Of a DNA stretch of 64,000 bases, positions 48,001 to 60,000 are shown in pieces. Origin of the DNA: Pelecanus crispus (Eukaryota; Chordata; Aves; Pelecaniformes; Pelecanidae); assembly GCF_030463565.1 (NCBI RefSeq), contig NC_134653.1, positions 33,293,150 through 33,357,149 of the forward strand, written 5' to 3'. The position numbers were made by a program, and so were the translations under genes. Positions within the stretch are counted from its first letter, which is position 1; every line of letters starts with the position of its first letter. The notes beneath the pieces were generated by a model, which was not told the origin of the DNA, did no database searches, and worked only from the letters and a program-made list of their open reading frames with translations.

Positions 48001-51000
48001 AAAACACACACAAATAAAAAAGTCTGGAGTAACACAACAACCAGGAAGCCGAGGGACAAGCACACTGGGGGAGCTGACGGAGCCAATAGCCAAAACGTGC
48101 AACTAAAAATAAGAAATAATGAAATAAAATGGGTTTCAGGCCACAGCTCTCTCGCCTCTCCCCTCCAATTTCTTACCATCGCTAGCGGAGTCGTTACTTA
48201 GCGAGCCTCTTTCTCGCTGCCCCTTATCGCAAGACATTTGGCGCATGATAATCACATCTATGAAGTTGGCCGCTGTCGTGGTGGTCTTACCGAGTGCTCG
48301 GAGCTCCTGCTCCTGCATTGAAAAGGGTTTACTTTGACTCTTTTCTCTACTGTGCTGCTCGGGGCCCGAGGCTGCGTGCTGCTGGTCCAGAGGGTGATGG
48401 TGCTGCTGGCTTTTCCCCTGTCCTCTGCTATAGTGATGAGAAGAACCAGGTCCGGAGGCGGGTAAAGGTCTCGACTCCATGGCTTTAATGGGTGAAGGCG
48501 ACTGTTCGAGGTTGGCCCCACTGGGCAGCTTTGAGGTGAAGACGTTGTTGTCAGTCTGCGGTCGTTCTGCCTTGGCTTCCCGCACCCGAGAGGCCTCTTT
48601 CTGCAGGACAGCCGGGTCCATCAGGGCCGTGTAGCCATCTGCCGCACTGATGGAGGAGCGCAGGGTGGAGGCCGAGGGGAAAGCGGCGGAGCGGATCGGC
48701 GACGTGGTAGTAGTGGAGGAGGATCTGGAAGACAACGGAAGACAAGACGAAGATGAGACAAGCACGTGGAGAAAGGGGAGCGCTGTTACCGGAGCCCTGG
48801 TGTTCAGCCCTGCCTGGCCGAGCTCTCCTGAGCGTAGGGTTGGCTTGTGATGGAGCAAGTGAGGAGGGCTCAGATGGAGCCTCCACCAAGGTCATGGGGT
48901 ATTGGCTGTGGCCTGGATGCATCCACTGGGGAGAATAAAATCTATGGGACAGGTCCTAGAGACCTTCATAACTCTACCACCAGGCAACCCTCAGCAAGAG
49001 GAGTGATACCCTCTTGCCTATGTGATTTGAGCACAGACAGCCCTGGGATGCTCCTGCTTTCTCTCCTGGTAGCAGTAAAAACCACGAGGAAAAGCAAAGG
49101 AACTGGGCACCAGAATCCACCTCTCCCCATCACAACCTCCCTGTAAGCTCCAATCCTGCTCCCGCTGAGACTGAAGGCCAAACCAACCCTCGCTCCATCT
49201 CAGAGGTGCCCCATGCGATGCTCGCTAATTAACCACCATGGCTGCCCCAGTGCAGGGGTCCAGGCAAGCAGCAGGAACTGTGGCGGGGAGACATACCGCA
49301 GGACGGAAGGGGTGGGGGTCTCCGAGGAGATGATCTTCATGCTCGTGTTGTGGAGCACGCTGGGGCGCTGCTGGATGGTCTCGTGGGTGCGGGGTGAGAC
49401 GGGAGAGTGCTGGTGGCTGTGAGAGTGTGAGGACGAACGGCTGCTGGACTGCTCTGTACCTGGGGGAAAATACAAAGGAGGGCTTCTTTAGCTCTTCGTT
49501 TTATAGTCCCAACCCTACCTCCATCCAACACGGGCCCCAGGATGTGGTGCCGGGCTCCTCCCCAGCCTACCTGGTCTCCAGATGGGCGCATGCTCCACTG
49601 TGGTGGACGCCAGGATGGATTTTTCTCGCTCCCTTTCCCGTTCCCGTTCCCGCTCCCGCTCCCGTTCCCGCTCGGACACTGACGATCCCGACTGTTTGGT
49701 CATGTGCGTGGGGCCTCCTGAAACCCAACCAAAAGGCAGTGAAAGGGCTGCACATGCAGTGATTCCCGCCCCGGGGAACACCGCCTGCTCTTCACATTGC
49801 TGTGTCTGCAGAGCAGATAAGGAACGGCTCCTTCCAAGGTCACCTGGAGCAGGACAGATGGGGGCAACCGGTGTGACAAAACCCGGGCAAATCCTGCAAT
49901 AACTGTCCTGGTGCCATCTCTGGGGTACAGCCTTCCCCAAAGCTGTTTGCCAGCTGCCACTTTGGGAAAGAAGGGGGAAAAGCAAGGAAGCCCCCAACAA
50001 GCAGGATCAGAGGAGCTGGTTTGAGGGAGCCAGCGGGCTGCTCCCTGCGTGAAAATGAATTTGGGCTCCCCCATCTGCCCCGGCATGCTGAGCTCACGGC
50101 TCTGAACTGGTTAAGGGCGCCCTGCCTGACTGCTTTCCCATGGGAAAAGCAACCTACAGCGTTACCTGGGGAGAGCGGGGAGCTGCTGTGCCGGCTGCCG
50201 AAGGTCTGGGGGGGTCCAGGGATGTAGGTGATGCGGTCCATGGTGGTGGCGGAGGTGCCGGGGGTAGGGGGCACGAGGACGGGCAGGTGTGGCACTTGGG
50301 ACAGGTCGATGATGCCTGAGAGAAACGAGAGGACTGTCAGGATGACGCTGAGCTGCTGCAACTTGGCCGCGCTGGAGTGGGGAGGGATGCCGGGGAGGGT
50401 CGACTCGTCCCGCTGTTCTGGTGCAGTGCAGGGGTGCCAGCGAGCCCACAGCTCCCAGGCGCCGGTTCTCAGGGGAGGGGACCCTGCTGTGGGCAAATAC
50501 AGCGTGTCCTGCTGCTGGGAATAATGGGAGGAAAAATGCTGAGATCTATCCCAGCTGAGCGAGGGGGATGCAGGAGGCATCAGCCACAGCTCCCCCCAGC
50601 CGGAGACCAACGCTGCTCTGCCTGCGGAGACCCACACCGCACCCTACACACTCCCCAGCACGCTCTGCTTTTTGCAGAAAGCCAGATACTCTTCTGGGAG
50701 TGTATTTTAATCTCCAAGGGCCAGAAGGGTCAGGCTGGGAAGTGCTCCTGTGACCCAAAACCAGAGCTACACGTAAGGAGCTTCAAGTAACTAAAGATGG
50801 CAAAAAGAGCACCGAATTCCCCCCGGCTGTCCTCCATGCTGACCGGCTGAGTTCCTACACTGCTGGGTGACCGTGCTGCTGGCTCGGCCCTTGACCCCAG
50901 CGCTGGAGCCGGTGGTGCTGGCCTGACCCAGCCTCCTCCTCCCAAAATGCCCCCAAACCCCCGGACGGTGCCATGCCGGCTGGACCTGCTGCATAGTTGA

Positions 51001-54000
51001 GGGCGAGGGAGGGCTCCCGGGGCGACAAGCCGCGCAGCATGTCCGCCCGCTGTGCCATGGCCGTGGCTGCGGCGTTGTGGTGCATCTGCTGGGACGTGAT
51101 GTAGTCGTTGATGATGGTCTGTCGGTTCTCCATGGCGGCTGTGTCTGGGTAGCCCCGGATGAGGTACGGGGGGTAGAGGTGGGGGTACGTGGGGCTCGGA
51201 GCCAGGTGCCTTGGCAGGTAGTAAGCAGCAGCTGGGAGAGAAAAGGATGCAGACGTGAAGTGGTTTTCCCCAGAGACCTTCATGCTTTCAGAGCATAGCA
51301 AGGAAAAAACCAATCGCAAACAGACCGTGCCCCCACCGAAGGTACCTGCTTCCAGTTGGATTCCCCTCGGGATGGCGGCGGGGTCGAAAGCCAGCGGGAT
51401 GTGTCCTCGGTACAGGTCGACCCCGCTCACGCCACGGAGCAGGTGCTCGTACGGGGAGATGGGGTGGTGGTGGTCGGCCACGGGGGCATGCGGAGACTTG
51501 GAGTTGGTGAGCTCTCTTGACGTGGGGGTGATCTTTCTGTCCTGGGACACCGGCTTCCCGGCAGTGATGCTCCCTGCAGCGAGCAGAAGGAAGTGAGTCA
51601 GACTGAGCACCGCGGCCAAGCCGCATCCCCGAGGGGTGCACGCGGCCAAGCGTGTCCCCCAGGGATGCCCGTGGCTCCCCCTGAACTTGAGGGACCTTTC
51701 CCTCCTCCCTGCATCGCCATGCCCCGTTACACCATCAAGGCCGAGGCGGGCCAAGTCCCGGTCTCACCCAGGAGGAGAAGCCTGTCCCGAAATATCCCTC
51801 CACCCCAGCGCATCCACCGCGGCCACGCCGGGTGGGCTGTGAGTTCATCCCGGGCTGCAAAGCAGCTGGTGGTGGAGCCTTGCTGCCGTGCTCCTCGGCA
51901 CAAGGAAGTCACCACTGCCGGGCAGAGCCGGGGACCCTGAAACTCCTGGCAATGGTGACGAAATGCAGTCTGGAGGGTTTGAGCACCTGCCACTCTCTGG
52001 AGCCATAAGCTTCTTCCCAACACATGGACGGAGGTTGGATCATGTCAGGGACTTCTCTCGGCTCTTCCAACCTGAGCTGGGCATTGGTGGTGCTTCTCGC
52101 TCCACCTGAGATGAGCATCACCAGCTCCCGTGTCCACAACACAGAGCCACCCCCAAGGAGCATGACCAAAGCCCTCGCGCCAAGCTGCACACCAAACGCT
52201 GCCCAGCCCTTGCTCGGGGAGCAAGGAGCAGCCCCCTCAGGTGCACGCAGATGGATCCAGCCCCGTTGTTGCTGACTTTAAAACAACCTTGGCTGCAACA
52301 CAGGCCACGTGAACTACCGCTCCCGCTCCTTTCATGAAAATTGGCGTCTCAGGGAAGCCACTAATAAATCAAACCTACTGTCGGGGCAGAAGGAAAGCTC
52401 AGGCAACCCGGTAAAGCTGCCTTCTGACTCCAACCCGTGCCTTGGGGATTCCTCCTGCAGATCCTCTGCACCCCAAACCCCCGTGAGCTCCAGACACGCA
52501 CTTTCTCACTGGTATTTTGCAGGAACATTGATTTTTCCCTTGGGACCCACCCCCCCCCCACTGCCTGGGCACTGCCTCCCCCGCCTTGTGCTCACTGTAT
52601 GTGCCAATCTCAAAGAGCTGCCAGCCTCTGAAGGCTTCCCCCAAAATGCTTGACCTAACCGGGAAGACAGCAGAGGCTGCGGCAATGGGACACACCAACC
52701 ACAGAGACTTGGAGCTGGCCCAGCCGGCAGCGAGCGATGGGGGAGGCTTTTTGGAGGAGCTCTGCGTTGCACAGCCTGTTCTCCCGCTCCTCATCGGAGA
52801 GGCGCGTCTTGGCCTCAGTTTTGGCAGACTGCAGTGTCTTGTGCTGCACGCCCCCAAATCATGAGACTTTTGGGTTAGGATAAGGATTTGCAGGCAGGAG
52901 ATGCAAACAGCCCTGAAGCAGTCACCCATAGCCAGCAGGCTCGGTGGGACAAGGTGTCTTCAGGACTGGCTTCAGCACTGATCTTGCCCACAAAGGTGGC
53001 AGGAAGCAAGAGGGATTTTTGAGCTCTGGAGCTGAGCGTGTCTCACCAGACCGCTGAGCACAGCCCAGACACGCGCCTGCTCCCCAGGAGCCCCAGGTCC
53101 GGCTTTGGGGGCAGGAGATGGCTGATGCCGGAGGCACGGGCAGACCCTGCCTGGTGCAGGCAGATGGGCTGGGGAGATGGCAGATCCCAAAGGCCAGCTG
53201 CACTGCCCGGATCCACCGGCTCAGAAGGGATTAGATGTTGCTGGAGGTGAGGTACTTGGGTGCCCAGGTGACGGATGAGGCATAAACACATGAGGTAGGC
53301 AAACACACACACACCAGATCGGTCAAAAGTGTGAAGACCCCCCCACCCGGCACACTGCTTTCCTGCCTGCCTGTAGAAACAGGGGTGCCTGGGCCAACGC
53401 CGGGACTGGGAAGACGCTTTCTAAACACCGTCAGCTTCACCAGCCATAGTCCAATCTCCCTTCGGTCACCCCGGCGCAGATGTGGGGTGCCCTCGCTGCA
53501 ACCGTGTGAGCACCCCCGGGGAGGGAGCTGAGCCTCAGCCGTCCCCGACAGCTGCCCCAGTACCGTGAGTCAGCCGCGGCCGCGGGCAAGAGTGGGCGCG
53601 GGGTGCTGGGGAGAACGGGTTCGACGGGCACCTGCCGGGAACGGCTCGGGCAGGTGGGATCAGCAGCCACCTCCCGCACACCTTGCCTGCTCGGCTTGCT
53701 TAGCATCAAATAAAAGGTTCGCCAAGTACCTTCATGCTGCCGTGGCGTGGACTCCCGCGTGGAGACCGGAGACCCTCTGTGCAAGTGGCTGCCGAACGCC
53801 GTGCTGTGCCCTGCCTGGTGGTCCTCGTAGGCGAGGGCACTTTGGTGGGGCTTGCCCGGCTCGGGTACAATCACAGGAGCCCCTCTGGCGATGGAACCAC
53901 CCGAGTTTGTCACCGGGCTTGGCCTGTTTTTCAGGCTGTCTTCGTAAGCTCTCTCCAAATTCCTCGGGTCTTGGATGACATCCAGTGAGTGCACAGAGTG

Positions 54001-57000
54001 AAAAGTCCTGCCGGGACTGCCGATGATGGACCGCACGTCATGCTTTTTGGTACTTGAGGAGGAAGAGCTGCTGTCGTACTTCAGTGGGGTACCCTGAGGA
54101 CAGAAGGCAGACGGGACGTCAAAGGGGCGTAGAGCAGAAGGGGGTGCAGTGACCGCATCCCACCAAATTTCACTGGGACTCGTGCTTCCTCGGTCAGTGG
54201 GTCAGTACACCAAATTACTTGGTCAAACAGCAACAGCCATCGGCAAAGCAGAGGTAACAGCTCTGCATGGCACAGGACAGGGTGGAGTACCCATCTTGCA
54301 TGTCTTGTTGTGCTCCGACAAGACGATGATGAGTCACTGCCGAAGGCTGGCTGTGCCCATCACGCCTCTCTCCTACACGCACTGTGAAATGAGGTAGGAC
54401 TATGAGGTGTCATGGGAACCCTCCAAATATTTGGAGCCCAACAGGAGACAGCATGCCACGTTTCACCCTAACTACTGGCCTCGCTGGGTTGACACTTGCC
54501 TACAAAGGGAGGAGCCCAAGATTATGTGCACCCAGAGTCACAACTGCCGAGGGCACCGAGTTGACTCTGGCCTTGAACAAGAGCCAAATGTGTCCCCTTC
54601 CATGTGTGCGTGTGGATGGAGCGCAGCTTTCTTAACAGGTCAGGCAGTGCTGAGCTCCTTTCCCCAGGTTTTGCATTTATCTGCTGGGACGGATCATAGA
54701 ATCACAGAATGGTTTGGGTTGGAAGGGACCTTTAAAGATCAAATAATGGGGAAGGGCAACCTGTACCCAAGCAGAGCCTCAATTCTGACCAGTGATGTGT
54801 TTGCAACCTGAAGCCCCCTCTGCTCTCCTTCTACCTTGGGAATGGTCCCCAGGGTCTGTGCAAGGACAGCAGCCTGAGTAAGACTGAGCTCATCTGCTGG
54901 TCACCCCATACTCACCTGCGTGATGGAGCCTTCCTTCAGAGGTCTCGTCAGAGAGATGTCTGGTGTCCGCCTCAGCTCCTCCCGGGGAATCTCATGGATT
55001 GATCTTCCCGCTTCTTTCACCGTGGCCACCAGACCTTCATGGGCTGGTTTCATTTTCAGAGGAGTAAGGCCCTCGTGAGACCTGACCTTGTAGGCATCGG
55101 ATAAGTCCCTCGGTGGAGTGTTTTCCCTCTTGAGCTGTTTGGCTTCTCTTCTGAGGTAGTCCTCATGGGCCTCCACGTAGGATCGAGGTATTCCTGCAAC
55201 CCCCAAGCAGACGATGGATGCAGAGGGCGATTGCCCAGCCAGACACTGGACTCCCAGTCCCCATGTGGATGCGCATTTCAAGAGGGTCTCTAGTTAATGC
55301 ATGTAACTCAGGGACTGGTGCCCAACTGAGCACACAGAGCAGCTGGATCACTAATGCAGCTGGACCACCACACATCTACCACCACTTTCTGGACCCATTT
55401 CACACTAGTTTCAACCTGCCTTCATGAGAATCACTGAGAATTTTACCCCTGACTTCGGTGAGAGTTTAGGCTGGTAGAAGCTGAGCAAGACTGAAAATCT
55501 CTCTGAGCACGTAGCTGAGAATGCAGGGATCTACAGCTGGACCTTGATGTGTCCATCCCTGCTTCCTCCTGCCCTAGCCTGACAACAAGAACAAAGGGCC
55601 ATGCATGTGAGATACTTCCCCACGTTACCTCTGGCCGTGGCCATCTTCTGCTTGCAGGCTTTACCTTGTGTAATTGAGCCCCGCATGTGATGCTGCTCCT
55701 TTAGGTTATGGGGACTGTGTCGGTCTGGAGGGATCGCTCGACCCATGAGACCTAGAACAGATCCAAGGGGGAAAGAATACACGACTGTTACCAGGGACCC
55801 CTGGGACAACAAGGAAAAACATCAACAATTTCTTAATCACTTGATTTCTCTTTTTTTTAAAACATGCTTTGTTTTTTTTTGTAGTCCTGAAACTGGTCTA
55901 CCAGGACAGAAATGAAAGGCAAATGAGCCAGTCTGTGTCCCTTGTCTTCCCATGCTGGTCAGCTGCTGTCCTGTTGGGATGTGCTGCAAGGCACCAGCTA
56001 GCCACTGCCAAAACAGGGGCACGGGAAGGTGCATCATGGAGACAAGAGACAAGATGGGTGACTACTAACACAGCACGGGGGAAAGGTTTCACCCAGACCC
56101 ACCTTCAATGCTGGCAGATAAGGTGTCACGGGCTGACAAGCCCCGGCTGATCCTCCCCTCCATCATATCGTAGGTCCGCTTGGTTCCTGTGGTCTCATGC
56201 GAAGCTCCTGAGCTCCTGCTGTCTTCTTTGGGACACTGAGAAGCAGCAACTCCACCTGAGGAAGGGAACGCCGAGAAGCACCATCAGGAGCACGGAAAGT
56301 CAGCACCGGCCAAGGGAGGGTGTTTACTGCTGTTTGCCTGCATCGCTGAAAGGTCAGATCCCATCCCAGCATCAGCCAACGCTCAGCAAAGCCAGAAACA
56401 TCGCACGAGGTTGGCTTCCAAGAAATTCAGCTGGTGTTTTCTCCCCTCCCTGCCTGCCTCAGACTCCAGTTCTGTGCCTCCCGCTCGGGTAGGAGCATCC
56501 GCCCTGTCGTGTCCCGCTCCCTCCCGCCCCGGTGGGGGCCAGATGTAGGCAGCAGGACAGCCCGGAGCCAGCGCGGCGCTGGTGTCAGCAGCTGCGGTTC
56601 CACTGAACTTGGCCTTGTGGGTCTGGTGATTTTTATTTCCCCCCCCCCCATTTGTTTTGATTTTTGCTAGACACCTACTGTTTGGGATCTTGGCCAGCCT
56701 TAACATTTGCCGAGACACTCCCTGGGTGAGAAAACCAGGGAAAAGGGGGGAGAGGCAAAGCTGAAAGAAATTCCTTTGAAACAGCAGCGAGCGCACGCAA
56801 GAACTGCGAGAGACGGCAAAAAGTCCCATGCAGAACTGACGGAGCAAGCACCAGCGTGACGGGAGATCACCGACCACCTCCTCGCCCAAACCTGGAGCAG
56901 ATTCTTCTGCAAACCAACAGTGGACAACCGTCCCGAGCTGCAGCCCCCACAACTCTGCAAGCACAGCCCTGCCCGTGCCAGGCAGCATCAGGCCCGCCCT

Positions 57001-60000
57001 GGGCGATGGGCATCCGTCATGTGCGGCGAGCTGTGAATTTAGCAGGCAGCCTCTGATCCAGCCAAATGCCTCGTGTTTATGTAACGAGCTCTGAGCGGGG
57101 ATGTTGGCTTGGAGAGACAAACGCCTCTGCCCATCATCCCTGGCCTGGCCAAGGATGCCCTGATCCTCCTCTTCGTGGGCAGAGAAGGTGGTTATACAAT
57201 TAGAGAAAACAGAGGAGAAGTTAAAAACATTCATTCCATCGCGGACAATCAGGAAATAAAGTCCTCCTCGGCAAAACCAGTAATTAATGAAATGGGATTA
57301 TTACACCTTCACGCCCACTATCGGTTTCCACAATCAGCACCCACTCAATCCAGAAAGGGTTTGGGGCTGCGTGCGGGGAAACAAGAGGGGGATCTGTCCC
57401 CGAGCCTTCACTTCACATTCATTTGATGGGAGAAATCCGGGGGTGATGTTCCGAATCAGCCAAGCACCTTGCAGCAGACGTGGGGCGATGTGCCCGCACC
57501 CTGTCATCAAGGCACATCTGTTGCTAACAGCCCTTCTGCAGAAGGGGACGCGGTCCCGGGCACCCTTTGTACCGCTGGGAAGCAGGGGGAGGGCGCGAGG
57601 GGGAAGAGAGACTAAACAGAAAGAAAATCACTCCAAAACCACGTCCCTTGCCTTGCAGAAGCCATCAGCAAACATATGCAGAATGAGAATAACCAATCTA
57701 GCACAATTCAGCTCGCACATGCTACAGGATCTCGTCTCATTACAGCTCTTTTATTTTAAGCACCCTCATGACACTAAAGAATTTGCAATTTTTTTTCTGC
57801 TTGCCAAAATTCATAATCACCAACAATTTCAGTTTTCTTATTTAATTTTTTTTTTTAACTCTTCCGCTCCGGGCCGCAGAGCCTTGCTGGGCTGTACGGC
57901 GGGAAGGAGGCAGGCAGCAGGGCTGGCGAGGCTGCAGAAGCAGGCGAGATTACTCAGGATGTGATAAACGCTATCAAGCATGTAAAAGGCTGCCGTGGAG
58001 AGGAAGGAATTAATTCCTCATCTGTGTCCACAGGGGGTAGGACGAGAGGCGATGGGCTTAGGCTGCAGCCGAGGAGACTCGGGCTGAGACCGACAAGCGC
58101 GTGCAATGGGGAAAAGTCTGGTCTGCAGGTCTCCGCTGCCCGGAGCGGGACCCCAGCTCTGGGCACGGGCAGCCTTCCCCCTCTCTCCCCTCGCAGCACC
58201 GTTTTTGAGATCAACCTCATTCAACTCCAAGCCTGGGCAAAGGAGATTAAAATAGCTTCTTGCACAAACAAGTCCTGAAACGCTTCCTGCATCCTCCCTG
58301 GTCTGAGCCCTGCCAACTGTCCCAAAGGGCGCCCAGACACAAGTCTCCCGTGGTGACACTTCTTATCTGGGCTAGAGTTGACAGCGAATGCGGGCAGGCA
58401 TGGCACAAGCTGGTTTCCACATGGCGGGCGAGAGGCACGGCGCAGAGCCCTGTGCTGAAAGGTTCCTGCGGTCCCAGGGGACACACACACAGAGGTGGCA
58501 TCAGCCAAAGCTTGCAAGTTGTCCCCCGAGGCCTGACCTGAACCCTCTGCCTCCGTCCCCGGATGAAACAACCAGCCTGCGATGAAACCGCTGCCTGCAC
58601 TCGTGGGCAGGAGGAGAGGGACTTCTGCCTGCAGGACTGGCCGCAGGGCCCGGGCTGCCAGGCAGGCTAAAAGGGATGCTCTGCCCCAGGGAGGCGTGCA
58701 GCCGCCCGGGGAGGGAGGCAGAGGGTTCAGGCAGCACAGCAGCCGACCAGAGATACCCGCTGAGGCGGGCGAGCGTGTCTGAGGGTAGGATCTGCTCCTT
58801 AGGCATCTCCAAATTCAACAGAGGAGAGAGGTGACACAACTGAGGCGACAGAGGACGGCCGTCCCCGCGCACGCCAGAGCACACGCCGGTATTTTACCCC
58901 AAGAGGACGCGGGGCTGCGGTGTCTGTAACTCAGCTCCTCCTGACCCCAGCTCCGGTGAGGAGGAGCCCGGCTCCAGGCCAGAGATGCCCGACCCAGCGC
59001 ACGGCAAAAGGCGAGCACGGAGGGGTCGTTTCCAGCCTCACTGGAGAGAAACATCTGCTTATCTCTAACAGGAGCCACCGGGACTCGCAGAGCAGCTTTG
59101 ATGGCCAGTGCAGCAAACGGATGAGCAGGCGCAGAGGAGGCAGGAGCAGCTGCTGGCTGCCTGCTGATAGCGCTAACGCAGCGAGGCACCGTCGGCATTT
59201 ACCGAGGAAGCGCGTTACCGTGCAGCAGGGATGCGAGCTGCAACACGGCTTTTTGGTCTCTCCAGAGCCATCTCTGGAGCAGCCCGGCTGCTCGCCTGGC
59301 TTTGCTTTGCCGTACTCTGCTTCCCAGCCGGGCAGGGTCAGCCTGGTTAGCAAGTGACACCATCTGTGCCGGAGGCAGCTCTGCACCCTAGATGGGGCTC
59401 CAGGCAGGTCCCTTGGGGTCCTCAGCGCCTCCGGGCCGTAGCAGCTGGCAACAGACCAACGCACCCCGCAGACAGGCTCCTTGTGGGGCACGGGAATAGC
59501 TTCACCCCCTCCAATAGCTACCGATGCCGTAGCAAAGCTCACAAAATACTGAGGCACGGTGCTGCCGGGCCCAGGAGGATTCCTGCAGGGCAGCCCCACG
59601 CTGGGAAAGCTGCACAGCGCCCTAGACATTGCAGGTGGAAACCTGGTGTCCAAATAAACCTTTATGCCAAACTACCAGACTCGTCACCATCTTGCAGGTT
59701 CTTGAGTCCCACCTTGGCCCAAGAGCTTGGGGATGCTCTCATAACGTTTTCGGACAGTCCGCCCCTGCACAGGGTGCTAGGAATGAAGGCAATACCTTCC
59801 CATCTGGTCCTCTCCTCTCCCCTGCTCCCTAAAACCAACCAAAACCAGAAACCCTGCCCATGGCCATGGCTGCACCGTGCCCCTGCCTGCCAGCAAAGCT
59901 GCCTCCAAGGCAAGAACACCATATGGGACAGAGGGAAACCCAGCCAGGCTGTAGGCAGGCGGGGTGGGAAGGGAGAGAAACGACGCTGGAAGTACAGACG

